In this document: piece by piece, positions 35,607 through 43,976 of the stretch
How the letters are laid out: each line of letters begins with the position of its first letter
How positions within the stretch are numbered: position 1 is the first letter of the stretch
Assembly (NCBI GenBank): GCA_963825315.1
Contig: CAWGST010000005.1
Location: 310,001 to 374,000, forward strand
Length of the DNA stretch: 64,000 nucleotides
Source of the DNA: DASRLE01 sp963825315
Lineage (GTDB): Bacteria; Verrucomicrobiota; Verrucomicrobiia; Limisphaerales; Palsa-1400
Reading direction: 5' to 3'
Notes under the pieces: generated by a model
What the model saw: the letters and a program-made list of their open reading frames with translations, nothing else
Databases searched by the model: none
Told to the model about the DNA's origin: nothing
Translations under genes and position numbers: made by a program

Positions 35607-36131
35607 TTAAATAAAACTGTAGCCACAAGAGGCAAACCAGTTCATGGCATCCCGGGGCGTGATACTCTGCAAAGCTGAAGCAATCGCCTGGAGCAGAGCG
35701 GGCTGTGTGCGGGCCTCGGCTGTACGCAGGTGGGATTTGACTTTGCTCCACATTTGCTCGATGGGATTGAGGTCTGGGGAATAGGCTGGAAGGAAGAGGA
35801 TTTGGGCTCCAGCCTGCGCGATCAGCGAAAGGGTCGGCTCACTTTTATGCGGGGAGAGGTTATCCATGATGACCACATCTCCGGCGCGCAGCGTCGGGCA
35901 CAAGACATGGCCGACATAGACCCGGAAAACCTCCGTATCGGTGGCCCCCTCGATGGTCATGCAGGCGGTGGCACCGTCCAGGCGGATGGCGCCGATCATG
36001 GTCGTGGTTTGCCAATGGCCCTGCGGACATTGGGCGTGGACACGCTGACCCCGCAGGGCGCGCCCGCGCAGGCGGGTCAGATTGGTTTTGGCACCCGATT
36101 CGTCCAGGAAAATCAGTTTGGCCGGGTCCAA
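35607..36131 (-). CDS. IS630 transposase, DDE part (orfB frame)
   Basis: The listed frame starts at ATG-like codon 36131, but real coding reaches further up to the A7 run at 36208-36214, from where it reads KKTLHASEQDRPDIARARRA and then LDPAKLIFLDESGAKTN. It is the DDE catalytic domain: first Asp in IFLDESG, second in VVIMDNLSPHK, and the third acidic residue (Glu) in LNPIEQMWSKVKSHLR. It is made as a fusion with orfA by a -1 frameshift. Confidence 0.9.
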   Translation of the reverse strand: MDPAKLIFLDESGAKTNLTRLRGRALRGQRVHAQCPQGHWQTTTMIGAIRLDGATACMTIEGATDTEVFRVYVGHVLCPTLRAGDVVIMDNLSPHKSEPTLSLIAQAGAQILFLPAYSPDLNPIEQMWSKVKSHLRTAEARTQPALLQAIASALQSITPRDAMNWFASCGYSFI

Positions 36132-36568
36132 ACCGCCTTGCCGACGCCGCCAGGCGCGGCGCGCCCGCGCAATGTCCGGACGGTCTTGCTCGCTGGCATG
36201 GAGTGTCTTTTTTTATATGTCAGCCCCATCTTCGCCAGAACGTAGTGGATGGCGGGCAGAGAACAGTCCAGTTCCAAGCCGGCGCGCAGCTCTTTCAAGG
36301 TCAGGTCGGGCTTCTGATTCAATAGAGTCCGCATCTGGCGCTGATGGGCCGCCAGGATCATCGGCTTGCGCCCGGAGAAACGGTGGCGCGGACCGATCTC
36401 CCCGGTCCGTCGGCGTTGTTGCAAGAGCTTCTTGACCATGCCCAGCGAAACCCGGTAACGATCGCCGACCTCCACGCGAGTCCCCTCTTCAAGGTCATAG
36501 GAAGCCAAAATCCGTTCGCGCAGGTCCAACGATAAAGTTCGCATGAACTGCCTATACCACAGGCCCAA
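36113..36568 (-). CDS. IS630 transposase, DNA-binding part (orfA frame)
   Basis: 151 residues with the helix-turn-helix half of the transposase: LSLDLRERILASYDLEEG, YRVSLGMVKKLLQQRRRTG and LKELRAGLELDCSLPAIHYV. The frame passes a run of seven A (minus strand, 36208-36214) in LTYKKRHSM; slipping back one base there continues into the DDE frame, the usual IS630 way of making full transposase. Both copies in this window keep the run. Confidence 0.88.
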   Translation of the reverse strand: MGLWYRQFMRTLSLDLRERILASYDLEEGTRVEVGDRYRVSLGMVKKLLQQRRRTGEIGPRHRFSGRKPMILAAHQRQMRTLLNQKPDLTLKELRAGLELDCSLPAIHYVLAKMGLTYKKRHSMPASKTVRTLRGRAAPGGVGKAVWTRPN

Positions 36569-36601
36569 CGGAATGGCTACAGTTTTATTTAAAACGCTCT
36601 A

Positions 36602-37080
36602 GCCCGTAACATTTGCCGTTACAAACCCGTAACAAGCCAGTTACATTAACGATAAAGCCAGGGCTTGAAATGGTTGCACGGTATATGTCCAAGCCGATTT
36701 TATCGAATGACGGAACAGAGTGCAGTGGAAGAGCCAGTCGGTGGAGCGGTTCTCTGTCGGCGCTGGAATGGAGCGGAGTGGGCTTGTCTCGCCGAAATTG
36801 GATGACGGCGGACTTGTCTCGTCTTGTCCCGCCAAAGCCGCTTCGGCGACCGTGGAAGTCCGACGAAGGCGAAAGCGGTTTGAATTGGCGGATTCAGGCC
36901 CCAAAAGCAGCCTATGTGTCGTTGCAGAATTTGGAGGCCCAGGCTGGCAAGCACGAGATCTGTCCATAGTGCCGCCTACGACACGACGGCGGAACCGTCA
37001 CGGAGAATTCTGCTGCGAATCGTCGGCGGTCGTGAGGAGAAAAAGTCTATTTGGTTAACACCCTGGTCACGTCGGAAACT
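36602..37080. other. Intergenic region with GTAAC/GTTAC words
   Basis: Just right of IS630 copy 1, several GTAAC/GTTAC words occur in 45 bases (about 36606-36650), and TTAACGATAAAGCC here also occurs in the repeat at 10080-10095. The following 300 bases are filler rich in CGGCG/TTGTCTCG words. No gene is supported; the frames of 100-118 residues here have no protein-like features. Confidence 0.45.
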
Positions 37081-38064
37081 TCACGTTTGCTTTTTAGGCG
37101 GTAGAATTCCCATTTGAAACCAAGTGTGTCGGTTTGTTTTCCCGTTATCCATGATGGCGTCCAGTTGCAGGGCCGGGTACACAAAATCCATCGCCTCATC
37201 TCCCGGCTTTCGGGCATAGCGAGGCGCTGCATTAGTGATGGTCAATGACTTGATTTGATCAAGTGGCCATCCTGCCAATCGAGGCAACCGTGCTCGTCCG
37301 TTTTGGATGGATTCTACAATTTCTTCAGGGGTGATGAATTTGGCAAGCAGTTGGTATGGCTTGAGATTCCGCCAGCTTACGTTCAACTCACCTAATTTGG
37401 CGTTGTTTCCAAAACTAACATAAACGTCACCGAAACCGCTCATTTCAATGCCATCAATGCAACGAGTAAAGTCAATCCCGAAGCCTTGAATTTCATCAAT
37501 CTCATTTTTTGTTTTTTGGTCCATCCATCTTCTCGTCGTTATGTCCCAATGGAGATCGAAATCACAAGTGCCGGGTTTTCTGGCAAATTGTGAAATCTCG
37601 ATGCCAAGCAGGCGCGCATATTTCAATCCCAGCCGCGTGGCTTCTCCCAGGTCAGGAACGCCAACAACAGGTTCTGGAACATCCTTGATGGCGCTAGTCG
37701 CTTTAGCCTCGGCATTTCCATCGTAGTATTCGATGCAGCCAAGGGCTGGACATATCATAAGATATTTTGTCTCGTCGGCATTTCTAAAAAGCAGAGTTTT
37801 GTAGCCGTTAGGCATCCAACCTTTTGGGGCAGGCTTCCGGTCTTTCATGGTGAACGAAGCGATAGTCAGGGCGTTGGAGATAACTGCCTCCGAAAATTCC
37901 TGCGGGATGACCTTGTAAGACCATATTTTTTCCACTGGCCAAACATTGGCGGGCACCGCCCAAATAACCTTTATACCGGCGGGACTTTCATTGGTGAAAG
38001 TCCCGCCGCGGGCTGTCAAAAAGCAACAGCCACAGAGGAAGCAAAGTGGAACCAAACCCCTCAT
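37081..38064 (-). CDS. Secreted protein of unknown function
   Basis: 327 residues with a signal peptide (MRGLVPLCFLCGCCFLTARG). The rest has no domain I recognise. Notable blocks are FGIDFTRCIDGIEMSGFGDV, FTMKDRKPAPKGWMPNGYKT and ALQLDAIMDNGKTNR. It looks like a soluble exported protein with mixed strands. Its start overlaps the end of the small frame at 38061-38273 by 4 bases (ATGA), but that frame is probably broken, so the operon link is weak. Confidence 0.7.
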   Translation of the reverse strand: MRGLVPLCFLCGCCFLTARGGTFTNESPAGIKVIWAVPANVWPVEKIWSYKVIPQEFSEAVISNALTIASFTMKDRKPAPKGWMPNGYKTLLFRNADETKYLMICPALGCIEYYDGNAEAKATSAIKDVPEPVVGVPDLGEATRLGLKYARLLGIEISQFARKPGTCDFDLHWDITTRRWMDQKTKNEIDEIQGFGIDFTRCIDGIEMSGFGDVYVSFGNNAKLGELNVSWRNLKPYQLLAKFITPEEIVESIQNGRARLPRLAGWPLDQIKSLTITNAAPRYARKPGDEAMDFVYPALQLDAIMDNGKTNRHTWFQMGILPPKKQT

Positions 38065-38273
38065 GGAAAAACCTGGTTGTCTGTCGGTATTAAGTTACCG
38101 GGGCTGGAACTGGGGCTTGACGGGGCCGTATTGTTTTGAACCGAATCGTTGATACATTCAGGATAGCCGGCGACGCGAAATATGATAGTGTAATCTATGA
38201 TTTCACCAGAATATTGAGTCCTTCCCGCATTAAACCAAGCTTGAGCGATGGATTGATTTTCATAGACGCTCAT
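38061..38273 (-). pseudogene. Probable remnant of a PIN-type toxin gene
   Basis: 70 residues. The start (MSVYENQSIAQAWFNAGRTQ) resembles PIN toxins (usual MSVYVDTSxxxAWxxxE) but lacks the Asp, and the rest (YSGEIIDYTIIFRVAGYPEC) looks like intergenic filler in frame. It begins 6 bases after the antitoxin-like gene stop, where a toxin is expected. The toxin body seems replaced. Confidence 0.4.
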
Positions 38274-38278
38274 TCCGC

Positions 38279-38503
38279 TCAGAAGGCCTCTTCCTCGCGC
38301 TCCAAAAGAACCACATTCGGAAGAACGCGTTCACCGGAGATGCGCCTGGCGCGCGCTTCCACGTCGGGCCATTTTACCCGTTTGCTCTTTCCTTTGGGTT
38401 TTTGCGGAACCTTTTCTTCCAATTGCAGAACCGCGACGAGGAATTTCTCCCGCTCGCGTTCGGGCAATGCGCTGACCTTTTTAAGCAATTCAACTGCGCT
38501 CAC
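38279..38503 (-). CDS. Small antitoxin-like protein
   Basis: 74 residues: MSAVELLKKVSALPERERE, KFLVAVLQLEE, then a basic region KVPQKPKGKSKRVKWPDVEA and ERVLPNVVLLEREEEAF. This layout is common to small antitoxins placed in front of PIN toxins. The expected toxin is only a remnant. Orphan antitoxin is inferred. Confidence 0.55.
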   Translation of the reverse strand: MSAVELLKKVSALPEREREKFLVAVLQLEEKVPQKPKGKSKRVKWPDVEARARRISGERVLPNVVLLEREEEAF

Positions 38504-38656
38504 AACAATAAAATATCCGATTTTTCAACGAGCGACAAGGGCCGTTTTCACAAAAAATTCGTCATTTTTCCCGGTTAATGTTTTGCAAATCAGGGGCTGG
38601 TGGCGTAACAATTTGCATCCGCCCTGCGGCTGGCTTTGGCCGGTCATCGGCGGCTT

Positions 38657-40222
38657 ATGAAACCTGATGTCGAAATATACGATACGACCTTGCGCGATGG
38701 CAGCCAGGGCGAGGGCATAAACTTTTCGGTCGCGGACAAAATTCGCATTGCCGAGAGGCTGGACGCCTTCGGGGTGCATTACATTGAAGGCGGCTGGCCG
38801 GGCAGCAATCCCAAGGACCTGGAGTTTTTCAAACAGGCCGCGCGGCGAAAATGGAGGAACGCGAAAATCGCCGCGTTCAGCATGACGCGCCGCAAAGGCG
38901 TCGCCGTCGAAAGTGACGAATTGATGCGGCAGATTCTCGAAGCCGAAACGCCCGTCGTCACCATCGTCGGCAAAACGTGGCTGCTGCATGTCACGGAAGT
39001 GTTGCGCGCGACGCCGGAGGAAAATCTGGCGATGATCGGCGACACGATCCGTTTTTTGAAGGTCCACGGCAGAACGGTCATCTACGATGCCGAACACAGT
39101 TTCGACGGCTATAAAGATGAACCGGAATACGCGCTGGCGACGTGGCAGGCCGCGGAAAAAGCCGGCGCGGATTGCATCGTGCTTTGCGACACGAACGGCG
39201 GCTGTCTGCCGGGGGAAATCTCCACCATCACCGCGCTGGCAAAAGACAAATTGAACACACGCATCGGCATCCACACGCACGACGATTGCGGCGTGGGCGT
39301 GGCCAACGCGCTGGCGGCCATCGAAGCCGGCGCGACGCAGGTGCAGGGGACAATCAACGGTTACGGCGAGCGCACGGGCAATTGCAATTTGATCAGTGTG
39401 ATTCCGCTGTTGCATTTCAAGATGAAAAAGACCGGCGTGCCGGCAAAGTCGCTGCCGAAGCTGAGGGAACTTTCCGAGTTTGTGGATGAGATCGCGAACA
39501 TGCGCCACAACCCGCGCCAGCCCTGGGTCGGGCAGACGGCGTTCGCGCACAAGGGCGGGATGCACGTCCATGCAATTGACCGCGTCGCGCGCAGTTACGA
39601 ACACATCCAGCCGGATGCGGTCGGGAATTCCCGCCGCGTGCTCATCAGCGACATGTCCGGTCGCACGAACATTTTGATGAAGGCGGCGGAACTCGGATTC
39701 AAACTGAAGCCGGACACGCCGGAATTGAAAACGATCATCGGGCGCGTGAAGGAATTGGAAAACGCAGGTTACGAATACGAAGCCGCCGAAGGCTCGCTGG
39801 CGTTGCTCATCAGCAAGACGCTCAAGCGCCGCGAACCGCCGTTCACGGTGGACTCGTATCATGTTTCGATGCGGCGCGGCGCGAACGAATCCATTTGCGA
39901 AGCGACGATCAAGGTGCGGGTGAACGGCAAAGCGCATCAGACTGTTGCCGAGGGCGATGGCCCGGTGAATGCGCTCGACGGCGCGTTGCGTTTGGCGCTG
40001 GCAAAGTTTTTTCCGCAATTGAAGAAAGTGACGCTGACGGACTACAAAGTGCGCATTCTCGACAGCGCCACCGGCACGGCGGCCAAAACTCGCGTGCTCA
40101 TCCAATCCAGCGACGGCAAGCATGAATGGGGCACCGTCGGGGTCCATGAGAACATCATCGAGGCCAGCCTTCAGGCGCTGGTGGACTCGCTGGAGTTCGC
40201 GCTGTTAAAAAAGGGGGGTTGA
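38657..40222 (+). CDS. cimA: (R)-citramalate synthase
   Basis: 521 residues from ATG at 38657. DRE-TIM metallolyase: IYDTTLRDGSQGEGINFSV (start of the 2-isopropylmalate synthase/homocitrate synthase family), the GGWPGSNPKD motif typical of the citramalate branch, metal-site GIHTHDDCGVGVANALAAIE, and QGTINGYGERTGNCNL. The C-terminal regulatory domain is present (about 380-520). The enzyme joins pyruvate and acetyl-CoA to give citramalate, a threonine-independent route to isoleucine. The VapBC-like pair starts 31 bases behind it with its own promoter. Confidence 0.92.
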   Translation: MKPDVEIYDTTLRDGSQGEGINFSVADKIRIAERLDAFGVHYIEGGWPGSNPKDLEFFKQAARRKWRNAKIAAFSMTRRKGVAVESDELMRQILEAETPVVTIVGKTWLLHVTEVLRATPEENLAMIGDTIRFLKVHGRTVIYDAEHSFDGYKDEPEYALATWQAAEKAGADCIVLCDTNGGCLPGEISTITALAKDKLNTRIGIHTHDDCGVGVANALAAIEAGATQVQGTINGYGERTGNCNLISVIPLLHFKMKKTGVPAKSLPKLRELSEFVDEIANMRHNPRQPWVGQTAFAHKGGMHVHAIDRVARSYEHIQPDAVGNSRRVLISDMSGRTNILMKAAELGFKLKPDTPELKTIIGRVKELENAGYEYEAAEGSLALLISKTLKRREPPFTVDSYHVSMRRGANESICEATIKVRVNGKAHQTVAEGDGPVNALDGALRLALAKFFPQLKKVTLTDYKVRILDSATGTAAKTRVLIQSSDGKHEWGTVGVHENIIEASLQALVDSLEFALLKKGG

Positions 40223-40246
40223 CATATATACATTGTGATGTATATA
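40219..40246 (+). promoter_or_regulatory. Promoter of the antitoxin/PIN pair
   Basis: TTGACA at 40219-40224, 16-base spacer, TATATA at 40241-40246. The -35 box overlaps the cimA stop region. The ATG at 40254 is only 7 bases after the -10 box, so a transcript from this promoter would begin at or next to the start codon (leaderless), unless translation starts at a later Met. Confidence 0.7.
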
Positions 40247-40247
40247 T
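40224..40247. promoter_or_regulatory. Perfect inverted repeat covering the -10 box (likely operator)
   Basis: ATATATACAT (40224-40233), TGTG, ATGTATATAT (40238-40247): 10-base perfect arms and a 4-base centre. It fills the space from the end of the -35 box to the end of the -10 box. Ribbon-helix-helix antitoxins bind such palindromes to repress their own operon, so this is the probable autoregulatory site. Confidence 0.72.
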
Positions 40248-40253
40248 GGTGCC

Positions 40254-40748
40254 ATGAAAGCGAAAAGCAACAGAAAAAGCCGCAACCAGACGCCCAAGAG
40301 TGGCCTAAAGGCCGGAGTGCGCTTGGTCGGCAAAGCCGGAGAGCCTGAAATGTTGAAAGAAGCAGCCCTTGCGTACGAGGTGGACGAACAGCCCATGGTT
40401 CGTACTCAGATATACCTGAGCAAGCCAGAGCATGATTTTATCCAGCATGAGGCGGCGCGCCAGGGGCAGCCCATGGCGGCCGTCATTCGGGCGTTCATTG
40501 ATGAAAAAATGGAAGTGCCCGACGAGGTTTGGACCAACAATCCGCTGCTGCGTCCTCCGGTGCCGGATCCCGCCTGGACCGGGCGCGATGACGGGGCGAT
40601 CAACCACGACCATTACATTTATGGCTGCCCCAAAAAATGGATGCAGCGCAAAGGCCAATGGGTTGAGACTCCGCCCCTGCCGGATGATTATTACAGCAAT
40701 CCTCAGAGCCGCCGCGCCTACGACGACGAGGTCAATCGCCGGACATGA
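40254..40748 (+). CDS. Ribbon-helix-helix antitoxin-like protein (VapB-like)
   Basis: 164 residues from ATG at 40254. A basic N-terminus (KAKSNRKSRNQTPKSG) leads to a strand-helix-helix unit at 47-82 (MVRTQIYLSKPEHDFIQHEA, ARQGQPMAAVIRAFIDEKME), then a Pro/Asp-rich tail that could wrap the toxin. A later start at the Met of MVRTQIYL (40392) would give a more usual antitoxin. Its stop overlaps the PIN start by 4 bases (ATGA). Likely DNA-binding antitoxin acting on the palindrome just upstream. Confidence 0.78.
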   Translation: MKAKSNRKSRNQTPKSGLKAGVRLVGKAGEPEMLKEAALAYEVDEQPMVRTQIYLSKPEHDFIQHEAARQGQPMAAVIRAFIDEKMEVPDEVWTNNPLLRPPVPDPAWTGRDDGAINHDHYIYGCPKKWMQRKGQWVETPPLPDDYYSNPQSRRAYDDEVNRRT

Positions 40749-41152
40749 GGGAACGCGTCTTCATGGATTCGTCGTTTTGGATTTTGTTGCGTGACGACAA
40801 AGAGCCGGAACATGGCCGCATTGTTGAGGTCATGCGGCGGTTGCTTGGCAATCGGGGCCAGTTAGTGGTGACAGAAATGGTGCTGGCGGAAACCCATGCC
40901 TATTTTTGCAGATCGTCGCTGCGCTCGCTCCAGATTCTTGACGACTTTGAGAACAACCGGGCCATTCATTGCGAGCCGACGGGACCGTCCGACCGGCAGG
41001 AAGCCTTTCAACTGCTGCGCCGCCATCGTGACAAAACCTGGTCGTTTTGCGACGCGATTTCCTTTGCGGTGATGCGCCGCCTGGGCATTCGCAAAGCGGC
41101 GGCGGCGGATCATCACTTCCGCCAGATCGGCGAATTTGAAGTAATTTGTTAA
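40745..41152 (+). CDS. PIN-domain toxin (VapC-like)
   Basis: 135 residues. MRERVFMDSSFWILLRDD carries the first acidic residue, VTEMVLAETHAYF the second (Glu), and SFCDAISFAVMRRLGI and AADHHFRQIGEFEVI the last two, which is the PIN metal site and the common VapC ending. Such toxins cut RNA, often tRNA or rRNA. It follows its antitoxin with a 4-base overlap; valS starts 4 bases later and may be read from the same transcript. Confidence 0.87.
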   Translation: MRERVFMDSSFWILLRDDKEPEHGRIVEVMRRLLGNRGQLVVTEMVLAETHAYFCRSSLRSLQILDDFENNRAIHCEPTGPSDRQEAFQLLRRHRDKTWSFCDAISFAVMRRLGIRKAAAADHHFRQIGEFEVIC

Positions 41153-41156
41153 TGAC

Positions 41157-43976
41157 ATGAGCGAAATCCCCAAAGCTTACGAGCCGCAGGCGGTCGAGGA
41201 AAAATGGTACAAATTCTGGCTCGACCGGAATTGTTTCACCGCCAATCCGCACTCGCCCAAGCCGGCCTATTCGATTGTCATCCCGCCGCCCAATGTCACC
41301 GGCATGTTGACGCTGGGACACGTCCTCAACAATACAATCCAGGACATTCTCGCCCGCAAGGCGCGCATGGATGGCAAGGAAGTTCTCTGGCTGCCCGGCA
41401 CAGACCACGCCGGCATCGCGACGCAGACGGTTGTGGAGCGCGCGTTGAAAAAATCCCGCGAAATCAAACATCGTGACGACTTGGGCCGTGAAAAATTCCT
41501 CGAACGCGTCTGGCAATGGAAAGAAACGAACGGCGGCATCATTATTCAGCAATTGAAAAAACTCGGCGCCTCCTGCGACTGGACGCGCGAACGGTTCACG
41601 ATGGACCCGGAGTATTCGCGCTGTGTGCAGAAAGTTTTCGTCGAGCTTTACAAAAAGGGACTCATCTATCGCGGCAAACGCATGGTGAACTGGTGTCCCG
41701 CGTCGCTCACCGCGCTCTCCGACGAAGAAGTGGTGATGAAGGAACAAAAAGGTTTGCTCTACTATTTCAAAGTCGAAGTCGCCGAAGCGCCGGGAACTTT
41801 TTTGACGATAGCGACGACGCGGCCGGAAACGATTCCCGGTGACACCGCCGTGGCCGTGAATCCAAAAGACCCGCGTTACGCGAAACACATCGGCAAACAC
41901 GTCGCGCGTCCGCTGCCGGCGGAATTGCCGCGCGAACAGAAGCTCATTCCCATCATCGGCGACGAGCATGTGGATTTTGAATTCGGCACAGGCGTTTTGA
42001 AGGTCACGCCCGCGCACGACAAGGCGGACTTTGAAATTGGCGAACGACACAAGCTCGCGCCGATTGAAGTCATTGATGCGAAGGGACACATGAACGAGGC
42101 AGCAGGCGCGGATTTGCGCGGCCTCGACCGTTTCAAGGCGCGCAAAGTTGCCGTGGAAAAACTGACGGAACTGGGCGCGTTGGAAAAGGAAGAGCCTTAC
42201 ACGAACAACATCGGTTACAGCGAACGCGCCGACGTGCCGATTGAGCCGCGCTTGAGCGAGCAATGGTTTTTGAAATATCCGAGCGTTGAAAAATCGCGCG
42301 AGTGCGTAGCGCAGGAGGGGAGCGCGACCGTCCCGGTCGCCGCATCAGGCGTCTCGCCGGATGCTTCTTCGCGCGGGGGGATTCCGTTCGGCGGGACGCC
42401 GAACGGTGCGGACGGGACGTCCGCGCTCCCTGGAAAAATGCAATTCCATCCGCAGCGCTGGGCGAAGGTTTATGACCATTGGATGGAAGGCATCAAAGAC
42501 TGGTGCATCAGCCGCCAGCTTTGGTGGGGACATCGAATTCCGGTGTGGTATCGAAAATACAAAACAGAAGCAGAAAGTTTATCCAAAGACCGCTACGTTG
42601 GAATTGAGCCACCATCTGACTTGGAAAATTGGGAACAAGACCCCGACGTGCTCGATACCTGGTTCAGTTCGTGGCTCTGGCCGTTTGCGACGATGGGCTG
42701 GCCGGAGCAGACCGACACGCTGAAAAAGTTTTATCCGACCACAGATTTGGTGACCGGGCCGGACATTATTTTCTTTTGGGTGGCGCGCATGATCATGGCG
42801 GGCTACGAATTCATGGGGGAGATGCCGTTCAAAAATGTCTATTTCACCGGCATCATCCGTGACAAGCAGGGCCGCAAGATGTCCAAGAGCCTGGGCAATT
42901 CGCCCGACCCTCTCGATCTCATCGCGAAGTATGGCGCGGATGCGCTGCGCTTCGGGGTCATGCGCTCGGCGCCGCTGGGGCAGGATGTGCTGTACGATGA
43001 GCAGCAGGTCGAATTAGGCCGCAATTTTTGCAACAAGCTTTGGAATGCCTGCCGTTTCCGCCAGATGGCCGGCAGTGCCGACTTCCCAATTCAAGGGGAA
43101 ATTGATCCAAAACTTTTAACCTTGGATGACAAATGGATTTTGCTAAAACTCGACGCAGTCATCCGCGAATTGGCCACGGCATTTGCCGATTACAAATTCA
43201 GTGACGCAACGGCGGCGCTCTACAGATTTTTCTGGAGCGAGTATTGCGATTGGTATGTCGAAGCGAGCAAGGCCGTGTTCTTCGGCAACGACTTTACGCG
43301 CAAGGCAAACACTCTCGCGGTGATAGATTTTGTTCTGTCGCACACGGTGCGGTTATTCCATCCATTTCTGCCATTCATCACCGAGGAATTATGGCATGGC
43401 ATGGGTTACAGCGCCGACATGCCGGAAAACCAAGGCGGCGAAACAATCATGTTCGCGCCGTGGCCGAAACCGCTCGATGATGATTTCCGATCTCATTACG
43501 GCTTGAGCGAAGAAGTCAACCGCGACATCGCCGGCCGACAAAAGCTGGTGATTGAAATTAGAAATATCCGCGCGCAGTACGGCATCGCGGCCAACAAAAA
43601 GCTGAAACTGATTTTTGAATCAGTTGTTGATCTGCCGCCCAATGAAAACGAAGTGATCAAATTGCTGGTTGGGGCGGAGATTATTGAACATCGGCTCAAT
43701 TATCAGCCCGCGAAAGGTGAACCAGTTGTTTATCCAAGCTCTGGCGGAAAATTGTTTGTCCCGATTGCAGGCTTGATTGATGTCGAGGCGGAAAAGGCCC
43801 GGCTGACCAGGGAATTAGCCAAAAATTTAGCCGAAATTGAAAAGGTCGAACAAAAGTTGAACAACCCGGCCTTCGCCCGGAAAGTGCCGGCCGCCGTTTT
43901 GGAGGAACACAAACAACGCCTCGTTGATTCGCAAGCCAAACGCGCGCAACTCCAAAGCGCCTTCGACTCATTGTAA
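41157..43976 (+). CDS. valS: Valyl-tRNA synthetase
   Basis: 939 residues. Class I synthetase: PPPNVTGMLTLGHVLNNTIQ contains the HIGH-type motif (TLGH form), RKMSKSLGNS is the KMSKS motif, with the editing domain between (TIATTRPETIPGDTAVAV) and a C-terminal coiled coil (EAEKARLTRELAKNLAEIEK). It loads valine onto tRNA-Val. At about residues 388-425, in front of the block KMQFHPQRWAKVYDHWMEGI, there is an added stretch of low-complexity sequence (SATVPVAASGVSPDASSRGG and on) that other ValRS proteins lack; it coincides with a palindromic DNA element. The gene starts 4 bases after the PIN toxin. Its end overlaps the convergent GloVer gene by 9 bases. Confidence 0.95.
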   Translation: MSEIPKAYEPQAVEEKWYKFWLDRNCFTANPHSPKPAYSIVIPPPNVTGMLTLGHVLNNTIQDILARKARMDGKEVLWLPGTDHAGIATQTVVERALKKSREIKHRDDLGREKFLERVWQWKETNGGIIIQQLKKLGASCDWTRERFTMDPEYSRCVQKVFVELYKKGLIYRGKRMVNWCPASLTALSDEEVVMKEQKGLLYYFKVEVAEAPGTFLTIATTRPETIPGDTAVAVNPKDPRYAKHIGKHVARPLPAELPREQKLIPIIGDEHVDFEFGTGVLKVTPAHDKADFEIGERHKLAPIEVIDAKGHMNEAAGADLRGLDRFKARKVAVEKLTELGALEKEEPYTNNIGYSERADVPIEPRLSEQWFLKYPSVEKSRECVAQEGSATVPVAASGVSPDASSRGGIPFGGTPNGADGTSALPGKMQFHPQRWAKVYDHWMEGIKDWCISRQLWWGHRIPVWYRKYKTEAESLSKDRYVGIEPPSDLENWEQDPDVLDTWFSSWLWPFATMGWPEQTDTLKKFYPTTDLVTGPDIIFFWVARMIMAGYEFMGEMPFKNVYFTGIIRDKQGRKMSKSLGNSPDPLDLIAKYGADALRFGVMRSAPLGQDVLYDEQQVELGRNFCNKLWNACRFRQMAGSADFPIQGEIDPKLLTLDDKWILLKLDAVIRELATAFADYKFSDATAALYRFFWSEYCDWYVEASKAVFFGNDFTRKANTLAVIDFVLSHTVRLFHPFLPFITEELWHGMGYSADMPENQGGETIMFAPWPKPLDDDFRSHYGLSEEVNRDIAGRQKLVIEIRNIRAQYGIAANKKLKLIFESVVDLPPNENEVIKLLVGAEIIEHRLNYQPAKGEPVVYPSSGGKLFVPIAGLIDVEAEKARLTRELAKNLAEIEKVEQKLNNPAFARKVPAAVLEEHKQRLVDSQAKRAQLQSAFDSL
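42318..42430. repeat. Palindromic element inserted in frame in valS
   Basis: Outer arms GGGAGCGCG (42318-42326) and CGCGCTCCC (42422-42430). Inner arms CCGTTCGGCG (42384-42393) and CGCCGAACGG (42397-42406) around a 3-base loop. Near the ends are GACCGTCCCGGTC and GACGGGACGTCC. The whole is read through without a stop. It resembles REP-type or Rickettsia-palindromic-element-type inserts. Confidence 0.78.

Larger units (their letters stand above)
35600..36599 (-). mobile_element. IS630-family insertion sequence, copy 1
   Basis: A 1000-base element with perfect 25-base terminal inverted repeats (GAGCGTTTTAAATAAAACTG... at the left, the reverse complement at the right), flanked by TA on both sides (35598-35599 and 36600-36601), the target copy typical of the IS630/Tc1/mariner group. 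It holds two overlapping frames for the transposase. It differs from the copy at 47902 by only one base seen by eye (T at about 35706 against C at 48008), so spread is recent. Confidence 0.93.

Noticed and set aside
38525..40147. 540-residue minus frame opposite cimA
   Set aside because: Arg/His-rich antisense shadow; cimA is certain.
40830..42263. 477-residue minus frame opposite the PIN gene and valS
   Set aside because: Antisense shadow of valS, same Arg/Phe-rich composition as other shadows.
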